Notes: generated by a model from the letters alone, not told the origin. 16,662 nucleotides of DNA from DASSKA01 sp035765755 (GCA_035765755.1 DASTWW010000162.1:1-16662), one strand, 5' to 3'; counted from the stretch's first letter, positions 7,329-14,209 are shown. Numbers and translations are program-made.

Positions 7329-7844
7329 TCAGTGCAACAGCGCCTTGAGCAGGATCATCACCACGCCGAACATCCCGGCCGCTCCGGCGGCGACCACCCG
7401 CTCCCGCCCGGTGAGCTTGCCGTCGCGGCCCATCTCCCAGCCCGCCACGCACAGCAGCAGCGTGCTACACACCAGCCCGGCCAGCACCGCGACGTACAGC
7501 TTGGCGCCGAACGCACCGACCACCAGCAGCACCACCAGCGGCAGCAGCGACGCGGTCACGATCTCCCAGCCCATGGTCAGCTGCCGGCGCACGTCCCGCC
7601 AGCCGGGCCGGTGGTGCTCGTGGATGCGCTCGGCGATCAGCCGCGCGTAGCGCTCGGCCAACCAGTAGATGGCCAGCGTGACCAGCACCGCCACGACCAG
7701 CGCCCTGGTCGTCGGTGCGTGCGCGGCCGCCATCACCGCGGCGCCCACGATGATCCCGTAGATGCCCGCCGCGGTGCTCTCCTCCGTGGGCCGCGCCGGG
7801 TGCACCCGTCTGGCGCGGCGGAGCCGCTGTACGCCGGAGGTCAT
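7329..7844 (-). CDS. Multi-pass membrane protein, function unknown
   Basis: A 171-residue integral membrane protein with about five predicted helices near residues 24-42, 47-64, 93-111, 114-135 and 150-168. Its N-terminus is Arg-rich (QRLRRARRVHPARP). A conserved-looking amphipathic loop AERYARLIAERIHEHHRPG contains three His residues between helices 2 and 3, and GWEMGRDGKLTGRERVVAAG precedes the last helix. I recognise no named family; similar hypothetical proteins are frequent in actinobacteria. The ATG at 7844 is well supported by GGGAGG 8 bases upstream. The gene converges on the transporter (35 bp between stops) and is divergent from the glycosyltransferase at 7948. Confidence 0.72.
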   Translation of the reverse strand: MTSGVQRLRRARRVHPARPTEESTAAGIYGIIVGAAVMAAAHAPTTRALVVAVLVTLAIYWLAERYARLIAERIHEHHRPGWRDVRRQLTMGWEIVTASLLPLVVLLVVGAFGAKLYVAVLAGLVCSTLLLCVAGWEMGRDGKLTGRERVVAAGAAGMFGVVMILLKALLH

Positions 7845-7947
7845 GCTTGCAACCTCCCGCGCGGCGGCGCCGCCCGCCTCATCCGCTCCGGGTGATGCAG
7901 CAACGACCGGATGTCCATTTCCGGACCGCGGGTGTCACCATGGAGGC

Positions 7948-9402
7948 ATGCGGGAGGTCGAGGTCGACCCCATCCCCCTCGCCCGGCTGGAGGCGCTGCT
8001 CGCGCCGGAGCGGGTGGAGCGGCTGCGCCGCCACGCCGTGCAGGCCGAGCAGATGCTGGCCGATCGGGTGGTGTGGAACGTGAACGCGACCGCCCAGGGC
8101 GGCGGCGTCGCGGAGATGCTGGAGGCGCTTCTCGCCTACGCGCGCGGTGCGCACGTGGACACCCGGTGGCTGACCCTGACCGCCGACCACGAGTTCTTCA
8201 CGATCACCAAGCGGGTGCACAACCTGCTGCACGGCACACCCGGTGACGCCGGCGAGCTGGGCGAGGCCGAGCGCGCGCACTACGACCGCGTGCTCGACGC
8301 GAACCTGGCGGACCTGAAGGCGTGGGTGCGGGCGGGCGACATCGTGCTGCTGCACGACCCGCAGACCGCCGGGCTGGCCGAGGGGGTACGACGGCTGGGG
8401 GCGCACCCGATCTGGCGCTGCCACATCGGCCGGGACACCCCGAACGCGCTCACCGACGAGGGCTGGGCCTTCCTGCGCCCCTTCTTGGAGCCCGTCGACG
8501 GTTTCATCTTCTCCCGGGCGGTGTACGCACCGGACTGGGTCCCGCACGACCGGCTGTGGGTGATCCCACCGTCCCTCGACCCGTTCACCGCCAAGAACGA
8601 GCCGATGGCGCCTGAGGACGTCACCGCCACGCTGCACGTCACCGGCCTGGTGGAGACCCACCCGGTGCATACCTCGCTCCGGTTCACGCGGCGCGACGGC
8701 AGCAGCGGCATGGTGCGCCAGCACCACGGCCTGCTCGTGGACGGCGGCGAGATCCCCGCGGAGGCGCGGCTGGTGCTGCAGGTCAGCCGCTGGGATCGGC
8801 TCAAGGACATGCAGGGCGTGATGATCGGGTTCGTCGAGCACCTGCACGAGATGCCGCAGGACGCGCACCTGCTGCTGGCCGGTCCGGACGTGGCCGGGGT
8901 CACCGACGACCCGGAGGGCGCCGCAGTTCTCCAGGAGTGCCTGGCCACCTGGCGGGACCTGCCGGCCCGGGCCCGCCGCCGGGTGCACATGGCCGCCCTG
9001 CCGATGGACGACGTGGACGAGAACGCCTACATCGTCAACGCGCTGCAGCGGCACGCCGCGGTGGTGGTGCAGAAGAGCTTGGTCGAGGGCTTCGGGCTGA
9101 CGGTCACCGAGCCGATGTGGAAGGCCCGTCCTGTGGTGGCTTCCGGGGTGGGCGGCATTCTGGACCAGATCGAGGACGGGGTCAGCGGCGTGCTGCTGCC
9201 CGACCCCACCGACTACGGCAGCCTCGGCAAGCACGTGCGGGAGTTGCTGTACGACGAGGAGCGGGCTGCCCGGCTCGGGCAGGCGGCCCGGGACCGGGTC
9301 CGGGACCGGTTCCTCGGCGACCGTCACCTGATCCAGTACGTCGACCTGTTCGAGGCGCTGCTCAGCCGGCAGCCGCCACCCGCACCGGGTCGCCCAGGCT
9401 GA
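7948..9402 (+). CDS. GT4-family glycosyltransferase, TreT-like (trehalose synthase type)
   Basis: A 484-residue two-domain GT-B enzyme. The N-terminal half has VVWNVNATAQGGGVAEML (residues ~34-51, the Gly-rich loop of TreT/trehalose phosphorylase types), ADIVLLHDPQTAGL-like sequence, and IWRCHIGRDTPN. The latter is followed by EGWAFLRPFLEPVDGFIFS and IPPSLDPFTAKN, typical of TreT. The C-terminal half has the GT4 nucleotide-sugar motif E380-GFGLTVT-E388, then KARPVVASGVGGI. TreT-type enzymes make trehalose from NDP-glucose and glucose; the exact donor and acceptor are inference. The ATG at 7948 gives a family-like N-terminus, although GGAGG lies only 1 base upstream, too close for a normal ribosome site. 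Its last 41 bp overlap the convergent MOSC gene. Confidence 0.85.
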   Translation: MREVEVDPIPLARLEALLAPERVERLRRHAVQAEQMLADRVVWNVNATAQGGGVAEMLEALLAYARGAHVDTRWLTLTADHEFFTITKRVHNLLHGTPGDAGELGEAERAHYDRVLDANLADLKAWVRAGDIVLLHDPQTAGLAEGVRRLGAHPIWRCHIGRDTPNALTDEGWAFLRPFLEPVDGFIFSRAVYAPDWVPHDRLWVIPPSLDPFTAKNEPMAPEDVTATLHVTGLVETHPVHTSLRFTRRDGSSGMVRQHHGLLVDGGEIPAEARLVLQVSRWDRLKDMQGVMIGFVEHLHEMPQDAHLLLAGPDVAGVTDDPEGAAVLQECLATWRDLPARARRRVHMAALPMDDVDENAYIVNALQRHAAVVVQKSLVEGFGLTVTEPMWKARPVVASGVGGILDQIEDGVSGVLLPDPTDYGSLGKHVRELLYDEERAARLGQAARDRVRDRFLGDRHLIQYVDLFEALLSRQPPPAPGRPG

Positions 9403-10078
9403 CCCGGCCGGGCCGGACCACGTCGGCGACCACCCCGAGACCGCCGTCGTTGAGGGCGGTGATCAACCCCAGCAGCTCGCGGTCCGCGGGCAGCCCGCGC
9501 TGGGGAAGGTTGACCATCACGCACCGGGGCATGCTGTAACCGATACGCAGCACCAGCTCCTCGCCGATCGCCACCTCTGCGGCGACCCAGCCGTCCTCGA
9601 TCAGGCCGGGCTCGCCGGTGTCCACCACCAGGTTGGGGCGCAGCCGCGCCGGGTCCACGACGCGCCCGTGCGCCCGCTGGACGCAGGCGATCGCCGAGGT
9701 GGTGACCAGGTGGACCGGGCCCTCGTCGAAGTGCGAGACCTCCTGCTCGCGGGCCAGGGTCACCTCGCGTCCGACGTACGTCGACAGCGCGGCATGCACC
9801 GCCGGGTCGTCGCCGCGGAAGCTGGCCCCGTCCGGGAAGGTCACGACGGGCACCTCTGCCCCGTCGTACTTCGCGGAGAGGTCCAGCAGCCCGTCCATCC
9901 GGCGGAACCGCCGCGTGGACTTGCCGCTGCCGAACTTGCCGTCCTGGTCGCGCACCGACCAGAGCCGGTCGCCGACCAGCCCGCGAGCGTCGACCTGCGC
10001 CTCCGTCAGCTCCTCGCCGACCAGCGACTTCACCGGGTAGCGGCGGATGCCCGCGACGCTTCCGACGAGACGGGTCAC
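9362..10078 (-). CDS. MOSC-domain protein
   Basis: A 238-residue protein with an N-terminal MOSC beta-barrel (SVAGIRRYPVKSLVGEEL, then RGLVGDRLWSVRDQDGKF) and a C-terminal MOSC domain. The family signature RLRPNLVVD is at 145-153 and the conserved cysteine is C186 in YSMPRCVMVNL. MOSC proteins bind a sulfur-bearing molybdenum cofactor or transfer sulfur; mARC/YcbX-type proteins reduce N-hydroxylated compounds. No ferredoxin domain is attached, so a separate electron donor would be needed if it is a reductase. The start is GTG at 10078, which overlaps the stop of a nine-codon ORF beginning at ATG 10105; that ORF may be a leader or chance. The 3' end overlaps the TreT-like gene by 41 bp on the opposite strand. 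Confidence 0.86.
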   Translation of the reverse strand: MTRLVGSVAGIRRYPVKSLVGEELTEAQVDARGLVGDRLWSVRDQDGKFGSGKSTRRFRRMDGLLDLSAKYDGAEVPVVTFPDGASFRGDDPAVHAALSTYVGREVTLAREQEVSHFDEGPVHLVTTSAIACVQRAHGRVVDPARLRPNLVVDTGEPGLIEDGWVAAEVAIGEELVLRIGYSMPRCVMVNLPQRGLPADRELLGLITALNDGGLGVVADVVRPGRVSLGDPVRVAAAG

Positions 10079-10127
10079 GCGAGCCTGCGCCGTTGCTCAG
10101 TCATGCGAGCAAGGTACCGTCCCGCGC

Positions 10128-10208
10128 GTGACCGAGCCCACGTCGCGGATCGGGCGGGGCGGGTGTCGATCCACCGATTCTGGGCACAACTGCGGTAGAC
10201 AAGGCTGA
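10128..10208 (+). CDS. Possible leaderless small ORF (26 codons)
   Basis: GTG-started ORF reading VTEPTSRIGRGG and then a short segment with two Cys (CRSTDSGHNC), ending TGA at 10206-10208, one base before a strong hairpin. TACCGT at 10115-10120 fits a TANNNT -10 element whose end lies 8 bases from the GTG, the same geometry seen for orn. Third-position GC is high in the first 12 codons and lower afterwards. It could be a small protein, a leader peptide with an attenuator hairpin, or chance. Confidence 0.3.
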   Translation: MTEPTSRIGRGGCRSTDSGHNCGRQG

Positions 10209-10237
10209 GGCCCCGCGAAGTATGAGTTCGCGGGGCC
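10209..10237. terminator. Strong GC-rich hairpin
   Basis: Perfect 11-bp stem GGCCCCGCGAA/TTCGCGGGGCC with a 7-base loop GTATGAG. No U-tract follows on either strand. It sits directly after the possible small ORF at 10128-10208, and could end or attenuate transcription from it or from the minus strand. Confidence 0.6.
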
Positions 10238-10582
10238 CCAGTTGATCAGGTCGTGACGGACGCCGATCTCACGGTCGGCCCGGGCATCCCTGGCCTCGTC
10301 ACTGGCCGTCCGGCGGATCTCTCCGCCGGCATGGACTCCGGTTTCCGACCGATCCCGCCACCGGAGAACCGGCGACGTGAGAGAAGTTCTATCCCTTCCG
10401 CACCCGGGCCGCAAGAGCCTTCCGTAGGAATTTTCCGAGCAGTTACCGCGGCCGCGGCGTGTCCCGCTCGACACGCCGCAGCGGACCGGTTTGTCCCCAG
10501 AGTTCTCCCCAGGCGGTGCGCGTCCTGTGCATGGATCCGCCCCGGACGGGCCGCTCGCGGGTTCTGGCGCCCGGCCAGTGGA

Positions 10583-10588
10583 TAGGGT
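10583..10588 (+). promoter_or_regulatory. Probable -10 element of orn (leaderless)
   Basis: TAGGGT matches the actinobacterial TANNNT -10. The GTG start of orn at 10596 is the eighth base after it, so transcription would start at or next to the start codon. No clear -35 is seen. Confidence 0.5.
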
Positions 10589-10595
10589 GCTCTAC

Positions 10596-11282
10596 GTGAA
10601 TGAGCGACTGGTGTGGATCGACTGCGAGATGACGGGGCTGGACCTGCGTGCCGACGCGCTGATCGAGGTGGCCGCCCTGGTCACCGACTTCGACCTCAAC
10701 GTCCTCGGCGAGGGTGTCGACGTGGTCATCAAGCCTCCCCAGGAGGCGCTGGACCAGATGATCGAGTTCGTCACCGAGATGCACACCACCTCCGGCCTGC
10801 TCAACGAGCTGGACAAGGGCGTCACCCTGCAGGAGGCGGAGGACCTGGTGCTCGGCTACGTGCGCGAGCACTGCCCCGACGGCAGCCGGCCGCCGCTGGC
10901 CGGGAACACGGTGGCCACCGACCGGGCGTTCCTGGCCCGGGACATGCCCACCCTCGAGTCGTTCCTGCACTACCGGATCGTGGACGTGTCTTCGGTCAAG
11001 GAGCTGGCTCGCCGCTGGTACCCACGCGTCTACTACAACGCCCCCACCAAGTCCGGCAACCACCGCGCGCTGGCCGACATCCAGGAGAGCATCGAGGAGC
11101 TGCGCTACTACCGGGCCGCGGTGTTCGTGCCGCCGCCCGGCCCGGACTCCGAGGCTGCCCGCGCGATTGCCCGCGAGCACGGTGGGTCGCTGACCGGGAT
11201 GGTGCCCCCGGCACCGGCGAGCTCGACGGGGAGTACGACGGAGGGGGCGGGCCGGGACTCCCGGGGCCAAGCACCCGCCTAG
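10596..11282 (+). CDS. orn: Oligoribonuclease (DEDDh 3'-5' exonuclease)
   Basis: A 228-residue exonuclease that degrades very short RNAs, including the pGpG left from cyclic-di-GMP turnover, to mononucleotides. The DEDDh residues are all present: D9 and E11 in VWIDCEMTGLD, D109 in NTVATDRAFL, and H156 and D161 in NHRALADI. VDVSSVKELARRWYP is also family-typical. The C-terminal tail after about residue 195 (PPAPASSTGSTTEGAG) is a low-complexity extension beyond the E. coli core. The GTG at 10596 is chosen because homologues begin just before VWIDCEMTG and a -10 element is correctly placed for a leaderless message; an in-frame GTG at 10587 overlaps that element. tRNA-His follows, a gene order familiar in actinobacteria. 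Confidence 0.96.
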   Translation: MNERLVWIDCEMTGLDLRADALIEVAALVTDFDLNVLGEGVDVVIKPPQEALDQMIEFVTEMHTTSGLLNELDKGVTLQEAEDLVLGYVREHCPDGSRPPLAGNTVATDRAFLARDMPTLESFLHYRIVDVSSVKELARRWYPRVYYNAPTKSGNHRALADIQESIEELRYYRAAVFVPPPGPDSEAARAIAREHGGSLTGMVPPAPASSTGSTTEGAGRDSRGQAPA

Positions 11283-11299
11283 AACAGGTACACTGTTCT
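11281..11299 (+). promoter_or_regulatory. Inverted repeat with -10 element upstream of tRNA-His
   Basis: AGAACAG/CTGTTCT (7 bp) flank GTACA, beginning inside the orn stop codon. It contains TACACT (11289-11294), a good -10, 83 bases before the tRNA. It could be a promoter with an operator, or a weak hairpin ending orn. No convincing -35 is present. Confidence 0.4.
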
Positions 11300-11377
11300 C
11301 GCCTCGGCTTCTCCCGCGCACGCTCCTGGGAGGGGCCGACGTGACTGTTGGCCGCAAGGCCGGCCGTCGCAGGCATG

Positions 11378-11453
11378 GTGGACGTAGCTCAGCTGGTAGA
11401 GCACCTGGTTGTGGTCCAGGATGTCGCGGGTTCGAGCCCCGTCGTTCACCCCA
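11378..11453 (+). tRNA. tRNA-His (anticodon GTG)
   Basis: Acceptor GTGGACG (11378-11384) pairs with CGTTCAC (11443-11449). The extra 5' G at 11377 (G-1) faces C73 at 11450, the His identity pair. The anticodon loop TTGTGGT has GTG at 11411-11413, closed by CCTGG/CCAGG. The CCA end is encoded (11451-11453). Confidence 0.96.
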
Positions 11454-11536
11454 CGAAATCCTCCGGGTCGGTGGCCCGAGGACGCTCATCCGGGAAGGAT
11501 GAGGCACCCCGGGCGGTGGCTCCGGACAATGACGGC

Positions 11537-12373
11537 ATGAGCACGTCACGGCCGCCGAACGGGCGCGCCGGATCGGTGGCGATGGCGCTCGACGCCGCGG
11601 TCGGTGTCTCGGTGCTCGCGCTGCGGACCGGCGACACAGTGGTGCGGGTGGCGCGCCGCCGGATCTCGTCGGGTGCGCGGCACCTGCCTCGGCCGGCCGT
11701 CCCCGGTTCCGCGCGGTCCTCGCGGATGGTCCAGGCGCTCGTCGAGCTAGGCGCCGACCGCCGCGCCGAGCTCCGCCGCACCGTCACGGCGGAGCTGGCG
11801 CGTCGCCTGGACCTGCTGGTCCCGGTCGTGCTGTCGGAGGTGCTGCGCCGCGTCGGCCTGACCGACCTGGTGCTCGACTACCTCGACGTGGACCGGGTGG
11901 TCGAATCGGTCGACCTCGACGCGGCGGTGCGCCGGGTCGACGTCGACCAGGTGCTGCGCAGCATCGACCTGGACGCTGCGATCGCTCTCGTCGACCTCGA
12001 TCGCGCTGCCGCGCGGCTCGACGTCGACGCGGTCGTCCGGCGCGTGGACGTGGAGTCGGTGCTGGACCGCATCGACCTCACCGACGTCGTGCTGCAGCGT
12101 GTGGACCTGGACGCCCTGGTCCGCGCGGTGCTCGCCAGGATCGACATGGTCGGCCTGGCGGAGCAGGTCATCGACGGCGTCGACCTGCCGGAGATCATTC
12201 GCGAGTCCACCGGCTCCATGGCGTCGGAGTCGGTGCGCGGGGCCCGGATGCAGGGCATCGCCGCGGACCAGGCCGTGGGCCGGGCGATGGACCGGCTGCT
12301 GCTGCGACGCGGGGTCAGGCGCGGCATCCCACCGGCCGGTCAGGTGCCCGTCCAGCCCGGCCCGGAGGGCTGA
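11537..12373 (+). CDS. Protein with tandem 9-residue Asp-rich repeats
   Basis: A 278-residue protein. The N-terminal ~75 residues are basic and contain a mildly hydrophobic segment (AMALDAAVGVSVLALRTG). Residues 76-115 look helical (LARRLDLLVPVVLSEVLRRVG). From residue 116 a nonapeptide of the form [VIL]-D-[LV]-D-x-[AV]-[VLA]-x-[RS] repeats seven times without gaps (116-178). Three longer, looser copies beginning IDL, VDL and IDM follow to about residue 211. The C-terminus is basic with a Pro-rich end (GIPPAGQVPVQPGPEG). No catalytic motif or clear membrane helix is visible. The ATG at 11537 follows tRNA-His by 83 bp. The RDD gene starts 5 bp after the stop, so the two are almost certainly cotranslated. 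I recall similar proteins beside or fused to RDD genes in actinobacteria but know no function. Confidence 0.82.
   Translation: MSTSRPPNGRAGSVAMALDAAVGVSVLALRTGDTVVRVARRRISSGARHLPRPAVPGSARSSRMVQALVELGADRRAELRRTVTAELARRLDLLVPVVLSEVLRRVGLTDLVLDYLDVDRVVESVDLDAAVRRVDVDQVLRSIDLDAAIALVDLDRAAARLDVDAVVRRVDVESVLDRIDLTDVVLQRVDLDALVRAVLARIDMVGLAEQVIDGVDLPEIIRESTGSMASESVRGARMQGIAADQAVGRAMDRLLLRRGVRRGIPPAGQVPVQPGPEG
11882..12100 (+). repeat. Coding tandem repeat, 27-bp units
   Basis: Seven contiguous 27-bp units plus one 30-bp unit encode the nonapeptide repeat. Codons for the Val/Ile-Asp-Leu/Val-Asp core recur as variants of GTCGACCTCGAC, but units are diverged at the DNA level, indicating an old repeat under selection rather than a recent expansion. 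Confidence 0.8.
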
Positions 12374-12378
12374 ATCCC

Positions 12379-12861
12379 GTGGCCGTCGGGCGCGTCTCAC
12401 CGGTCCCGCGCGAAGCACGCGCCTACCAGGGCCAGCGGGCGGGTGTGGTCACCCGACTGGTCGCTGCCGTGCTGGACGGCGTGGTCGTGGTGCTGGTGCT
12501 GACCGGTGCGTACGCCGCCTGGGCCGGCCTGCTGTTCCTGATCGATCCGCGGGGCTTCACCTTCCCCAGCCCGGGCCCGTTCTCCAGCTTCCTGGCCGGA
12601 TTCGTGGTGACCGTCGCCTACTGCACGCTCAGCTGGTGGCTCGGGGGTCGCTCCTACGGCTGCCTGGTGATGGGGCTTCGCGTCCTCGGCCCCGGCGGCC
12701 GGCCGCTGCGGCTGGTCGGCGCACTCGCCCGGGCGGTCGTCTGCGCAGCGTTCCCCATCGGGTTGCTGTGGGTCGCGGTCAACCGCAACAACCGCTCGGT
12801 CGCGGACCTGCTGCTGCGCACGTCGGTCGTCTACGACTGGCAGGTCCACCCCAACAGCTGA
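12379..12861 (+). CDS. RDD-family membrane protein
   Basis: A 160-residue RDD-domain protein with three membrane segments near residues 28-52, 68-88 and 111-131. The family's conserved Arg and Asp are R26 and D33 in TRLVAAVLDGVVV, and the late Asp is D143 in NRSVADLLLRT. The region between TM2 and TM3 has the usual GRSYGCLVMGLRVLGPGGRP. RDD proteins are poorly understood; some are linked to transport or Na+/H+ exchange. The start is GTG at 12379, with GGAGGG about 10 bases upstream, inside the end of the repeat-protein gene. Tight linkage suggests that the repeat protein and this membrane protein work together (inference). Confidence 0.88.
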   Translation: MAVGRVSPVPREARAYQGQRAGVVTRLVAAVLDGVVVVLVLTGAYAAWAGLLFLIDPRGFTFPSPGPFSSFLAGFVVTVAYCTLSWWLGGRSYGCLVMGLRVLGPGGRPLRLVGALARAVVCAAFPIGLLWVAVNRNNRSVADLLLRTSVVYDWQVHPNS

Positions 12862-12904
12862 CCCGGCTGCGCCACGGCAACCGACCGGTCCCGCACGCAA
12901 CGGT

Positions 12905-12944
12905 GGCGCCGCCCCTGCCGGTCACAACCGGCCGGGGCGGCGCC
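12905..12944. terminator. Large bidirectional hairpin
   Basis: Stem GGCGCCGCCCC/GGGGCGGCGCC (11 bp), a 2-base mismatch, then CCGGT/ACCGG (5 bp) around a CACA loop. It sits between the stop of the RDD gene (12861) and the 3' ends of the convergent minus-strand sequences. No U-tract. Confidence 0.7.
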
Positions 12945-13016
12945 TGAAAGGAGGTGCGACGGACTGCGTAAGCCGCCGACGCCTCCCATTACCCGGTCTG
13001 GACCGGTTTCATGCGA

Positions 13017-13133
13017 TCAGTCGATGCGGGCGATCGAGGTGCCCTGCTTGACCGTCTCCTCCTCCACGACGAGCAGGTGCACCACTCCCCCGACCGGTGC
13101 GGAGTCGTTGGGGATGGTGACGCCTGGGTCGCC
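13017..13133 (-). pseudogene. C-terminal half of a biotinyl/lipoyl carrier domain (remnant)
   Basis: Directly after the pirin stop codon and in the same frame, 38 codons run to TGA at 13017-13019. They read GDPGVTIPNDSAPVGGV, then VHLLVVEEETVKQGTSIARID. This matches the second half of small actinobacterial biotin/lipoyl carrier proteins, whose end typically runs EIP-x-APVAGTV, EGDxVxxGDxLAxI. The first half, including the MKM motif with the modified Lys, is absent, and no own start or ribosome site exists. I read it as a decayed fragment whose front was lost at the junction with pirin. Stop-codon readthrough giving a pirin-carrier fusion is possible but less likely. The match is by eye, so homology is probable rather than certain. 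Confidence 0.55.
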
Positions 13134-14114
13134 TCAGCCCTCGATGACCTGGGTGGGTGCGCCGTGCACCGCGGGGATCTGCCCCATCCGACCCTTCTGG
13201 AAGTCCTCGAAGGCGGCCATCACCTCGGCCTTGGTGTTCATCACGAACGGGCCAGCCCAGGCCACCGGCTCCCGGATCGGCAGGCCGCCGAGCACCAGCA
13301 CCTCCAGCCTGGGGGTGTGGCTGGCCTGCTTGTCGGCAGCGCCGACGGTGACGTAGTCACCCCGGCCGAGCACGGCGAGCTGCCCGGTGCGGATCGGCCG
13401 CTGCTCGGTGCCGACGCGGCCGTCGCCGGCGAGCACGTAGACCAGGGCGTTGAAGTCCTGCCGCCAGGGCAGCTGCAAGGTCGACCCGGGCGCGAGCGTG
13501 GCGTGCACCATGGCCATCGGGGTGTGCGTGGAGCCGGGGCCGACCTGGCCGCCGACCTCACCGGCGATGACCCGCACCAGCGCGCCGGCGTCGGCGGTGG
13601 TGGCCAGCCCGACCTGGCTGGACTTGAGGTCCTGGTAGCGCGGCGCGACCAGCTTCTGGGAGCGCGGCAGGTTGACCCACAGCTGGATGCCGTGGAACAG
13701 GCCACCCTTCGTCACCAGCCACTCCGGCGGCGCCTCGATGTGCAGCAGCCCGGAGCCGGCGGTCATCCACTGGGTGTCGCCGTTGGTGATGGTGCCGCCA
13801 CCGCCGTGGCTGTCCTGGTGGTCGAAGACCCCGTCGAGCATGTAGGTGACCGTCTCGAAGCCGCGGTGCGGGTGCCACGGGGTGCCCTTGGGCTCACCCG
13901 GGGCGTACTCCACCTCGCCCATCTGATCCATGTGGATGAACGGATCCAGGGCGGCCAGGTCCACACCGGCGAACGCGCGGCGGACCGGGAAACCCTCGCC
14001 CTCGTAGCCCTTGGGCGCCGTGGTCAGGCTCATCACCGGACGCGCGGCTGCACCGGGCACGGGCGCCGGGATGCGCGGCAGGACGGTCAGGTCCTCGACG
14101 GTGACAGCAGGCAT
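13134..14114 (-). CDS. Pirin-family protein
   Basis: A 326-residue bicupin of the pirin family. The N-terminal cupin keeps the metal ligands: H81 and H83 in PWHPHRGFETVTY, and H125 and E127 in GLLHIEAPPE. ITNGDTQWMTAGSGLLH and QLWVNLPRSQKL are family hallmarks. The C-terminal cupin (VHATLAPGSTLQLPW, LVYVLAGDGRVG) lacks ligands, as usual. Some bacterial pirins are quercetin 2,3-dioxygenases; others regulate redox or central metabolism. The ATG at 14114 has AAGGAG 4-5 bases upstream. It is divergent from the FAD oxidoreductase, sharing a 109-bp region with an imperfect palindrome at 14160-14171. A carrier-domain remnant follows in frame after its stop. Confidence 0.93.
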   Translation of the reverse strand: MPAVTVEDLTVLPRIPAPVPGAAARPVMSLTTAPKGYEGEGFPVRRAFAGVDLAALDPFIHMDQMGEVEYAPGEPKGTPWHPHRGFETVTYMLDGVFDHQDSHGGGGTITNGDTQWMTAGSGLLHIEAPPEWLVTKGGLFHGIQLWVNLPRSQKLVAPRYQDLKSSQVGLATTADAGALVRVIAGEVGGQVGPGSTHTPMAMVHATLAPGSTLQLPWRQDFNALVYVLAGDGRVGTEQRPIRTGQLAVLGRGDYVTVGAADKQASHTPRLEVLVLGGLPIREPVAWAGPFVMNTKAEVMAAFEDFQKGRMGQIPAVHGAPTQVIEG

Positions 14115-14159
14115 GGTGCTCCTTCGCTCGACGAATCACGCTCACCCGTCCAACAGTGG

Positions 14160-14171
14160 TTCAAGATTAAA
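14160..14171. promoter_or_regulatory. Imperfect palindrome in the pirin/oxidoreductase divergent region
   Basis: TTCAAGATTAAA fits TTYAA-N2-TTRAA and is strikingly AT-rich for this genome. It overlaps TAATCT on the minus strand, a possible -10 for pirin. This form is compatible with a MarR- or HxlR-type operator, but the regulator is unknown. Confidence 0.35.
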
Positions 14172-14209
14172 CATTCCGCCAGGGCCCGGTGGCGGTCGGC
14201 GGCTGCGGG

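Larger units (their letters stand above)
10106..10595. other. 490-bp stretch with no conventional gene
   Basis: Between the MOSC start and orn I find a strong hairpin at 10209-10237, a possible 26-codon leaderless ORF at 10128-10208 (+), a possible 28-codon ORF at 10246-10332 (-), and a palindromic GGAATTTTCC near 10430. The stretch from 10380 to 10445 is less GC-rich than its surroundings. Longer open frames here do not look like protein. Confidence 0.5.

Noticed and set aside
6025..7452. A 475-codon open frame on the minus strand opposite the transporter
   Set aside because: The translation is low-complexity (Gln/Arg/Asp/Gly-rich), while the plus frame has clear transporter signatures.
7879..9327. 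A 482-codon open frame on the minus strand opposite the TreT-like gene
   Set aside because: His/Gln/Arg/Gly-rich shadow; the plus strand carries the GT4 motifs.
10246..10332. A 28-codon minus-strand ORF (MPAERSAGRPVTRPG...) before the hairpin
   Set aside because: It has no -10 element and only a poorly spaced GGAG; its composition is that of random GC-rich sequence.
11281..11299. SOS (LexA) box
   Set aside because: The arms are GAAC-N9-GTTC; the actinobacterial LexA box needs GAAC-N4-GTTC.
12947..12956. A perfect Shine-Dalgarno-like AAAGGAGGTG on the plus strand
   Set aside because: No start codon at a suitable distance opens a protein-like frame; GTG at 12955 stops after five codons. It may be chance next to the hairpin.
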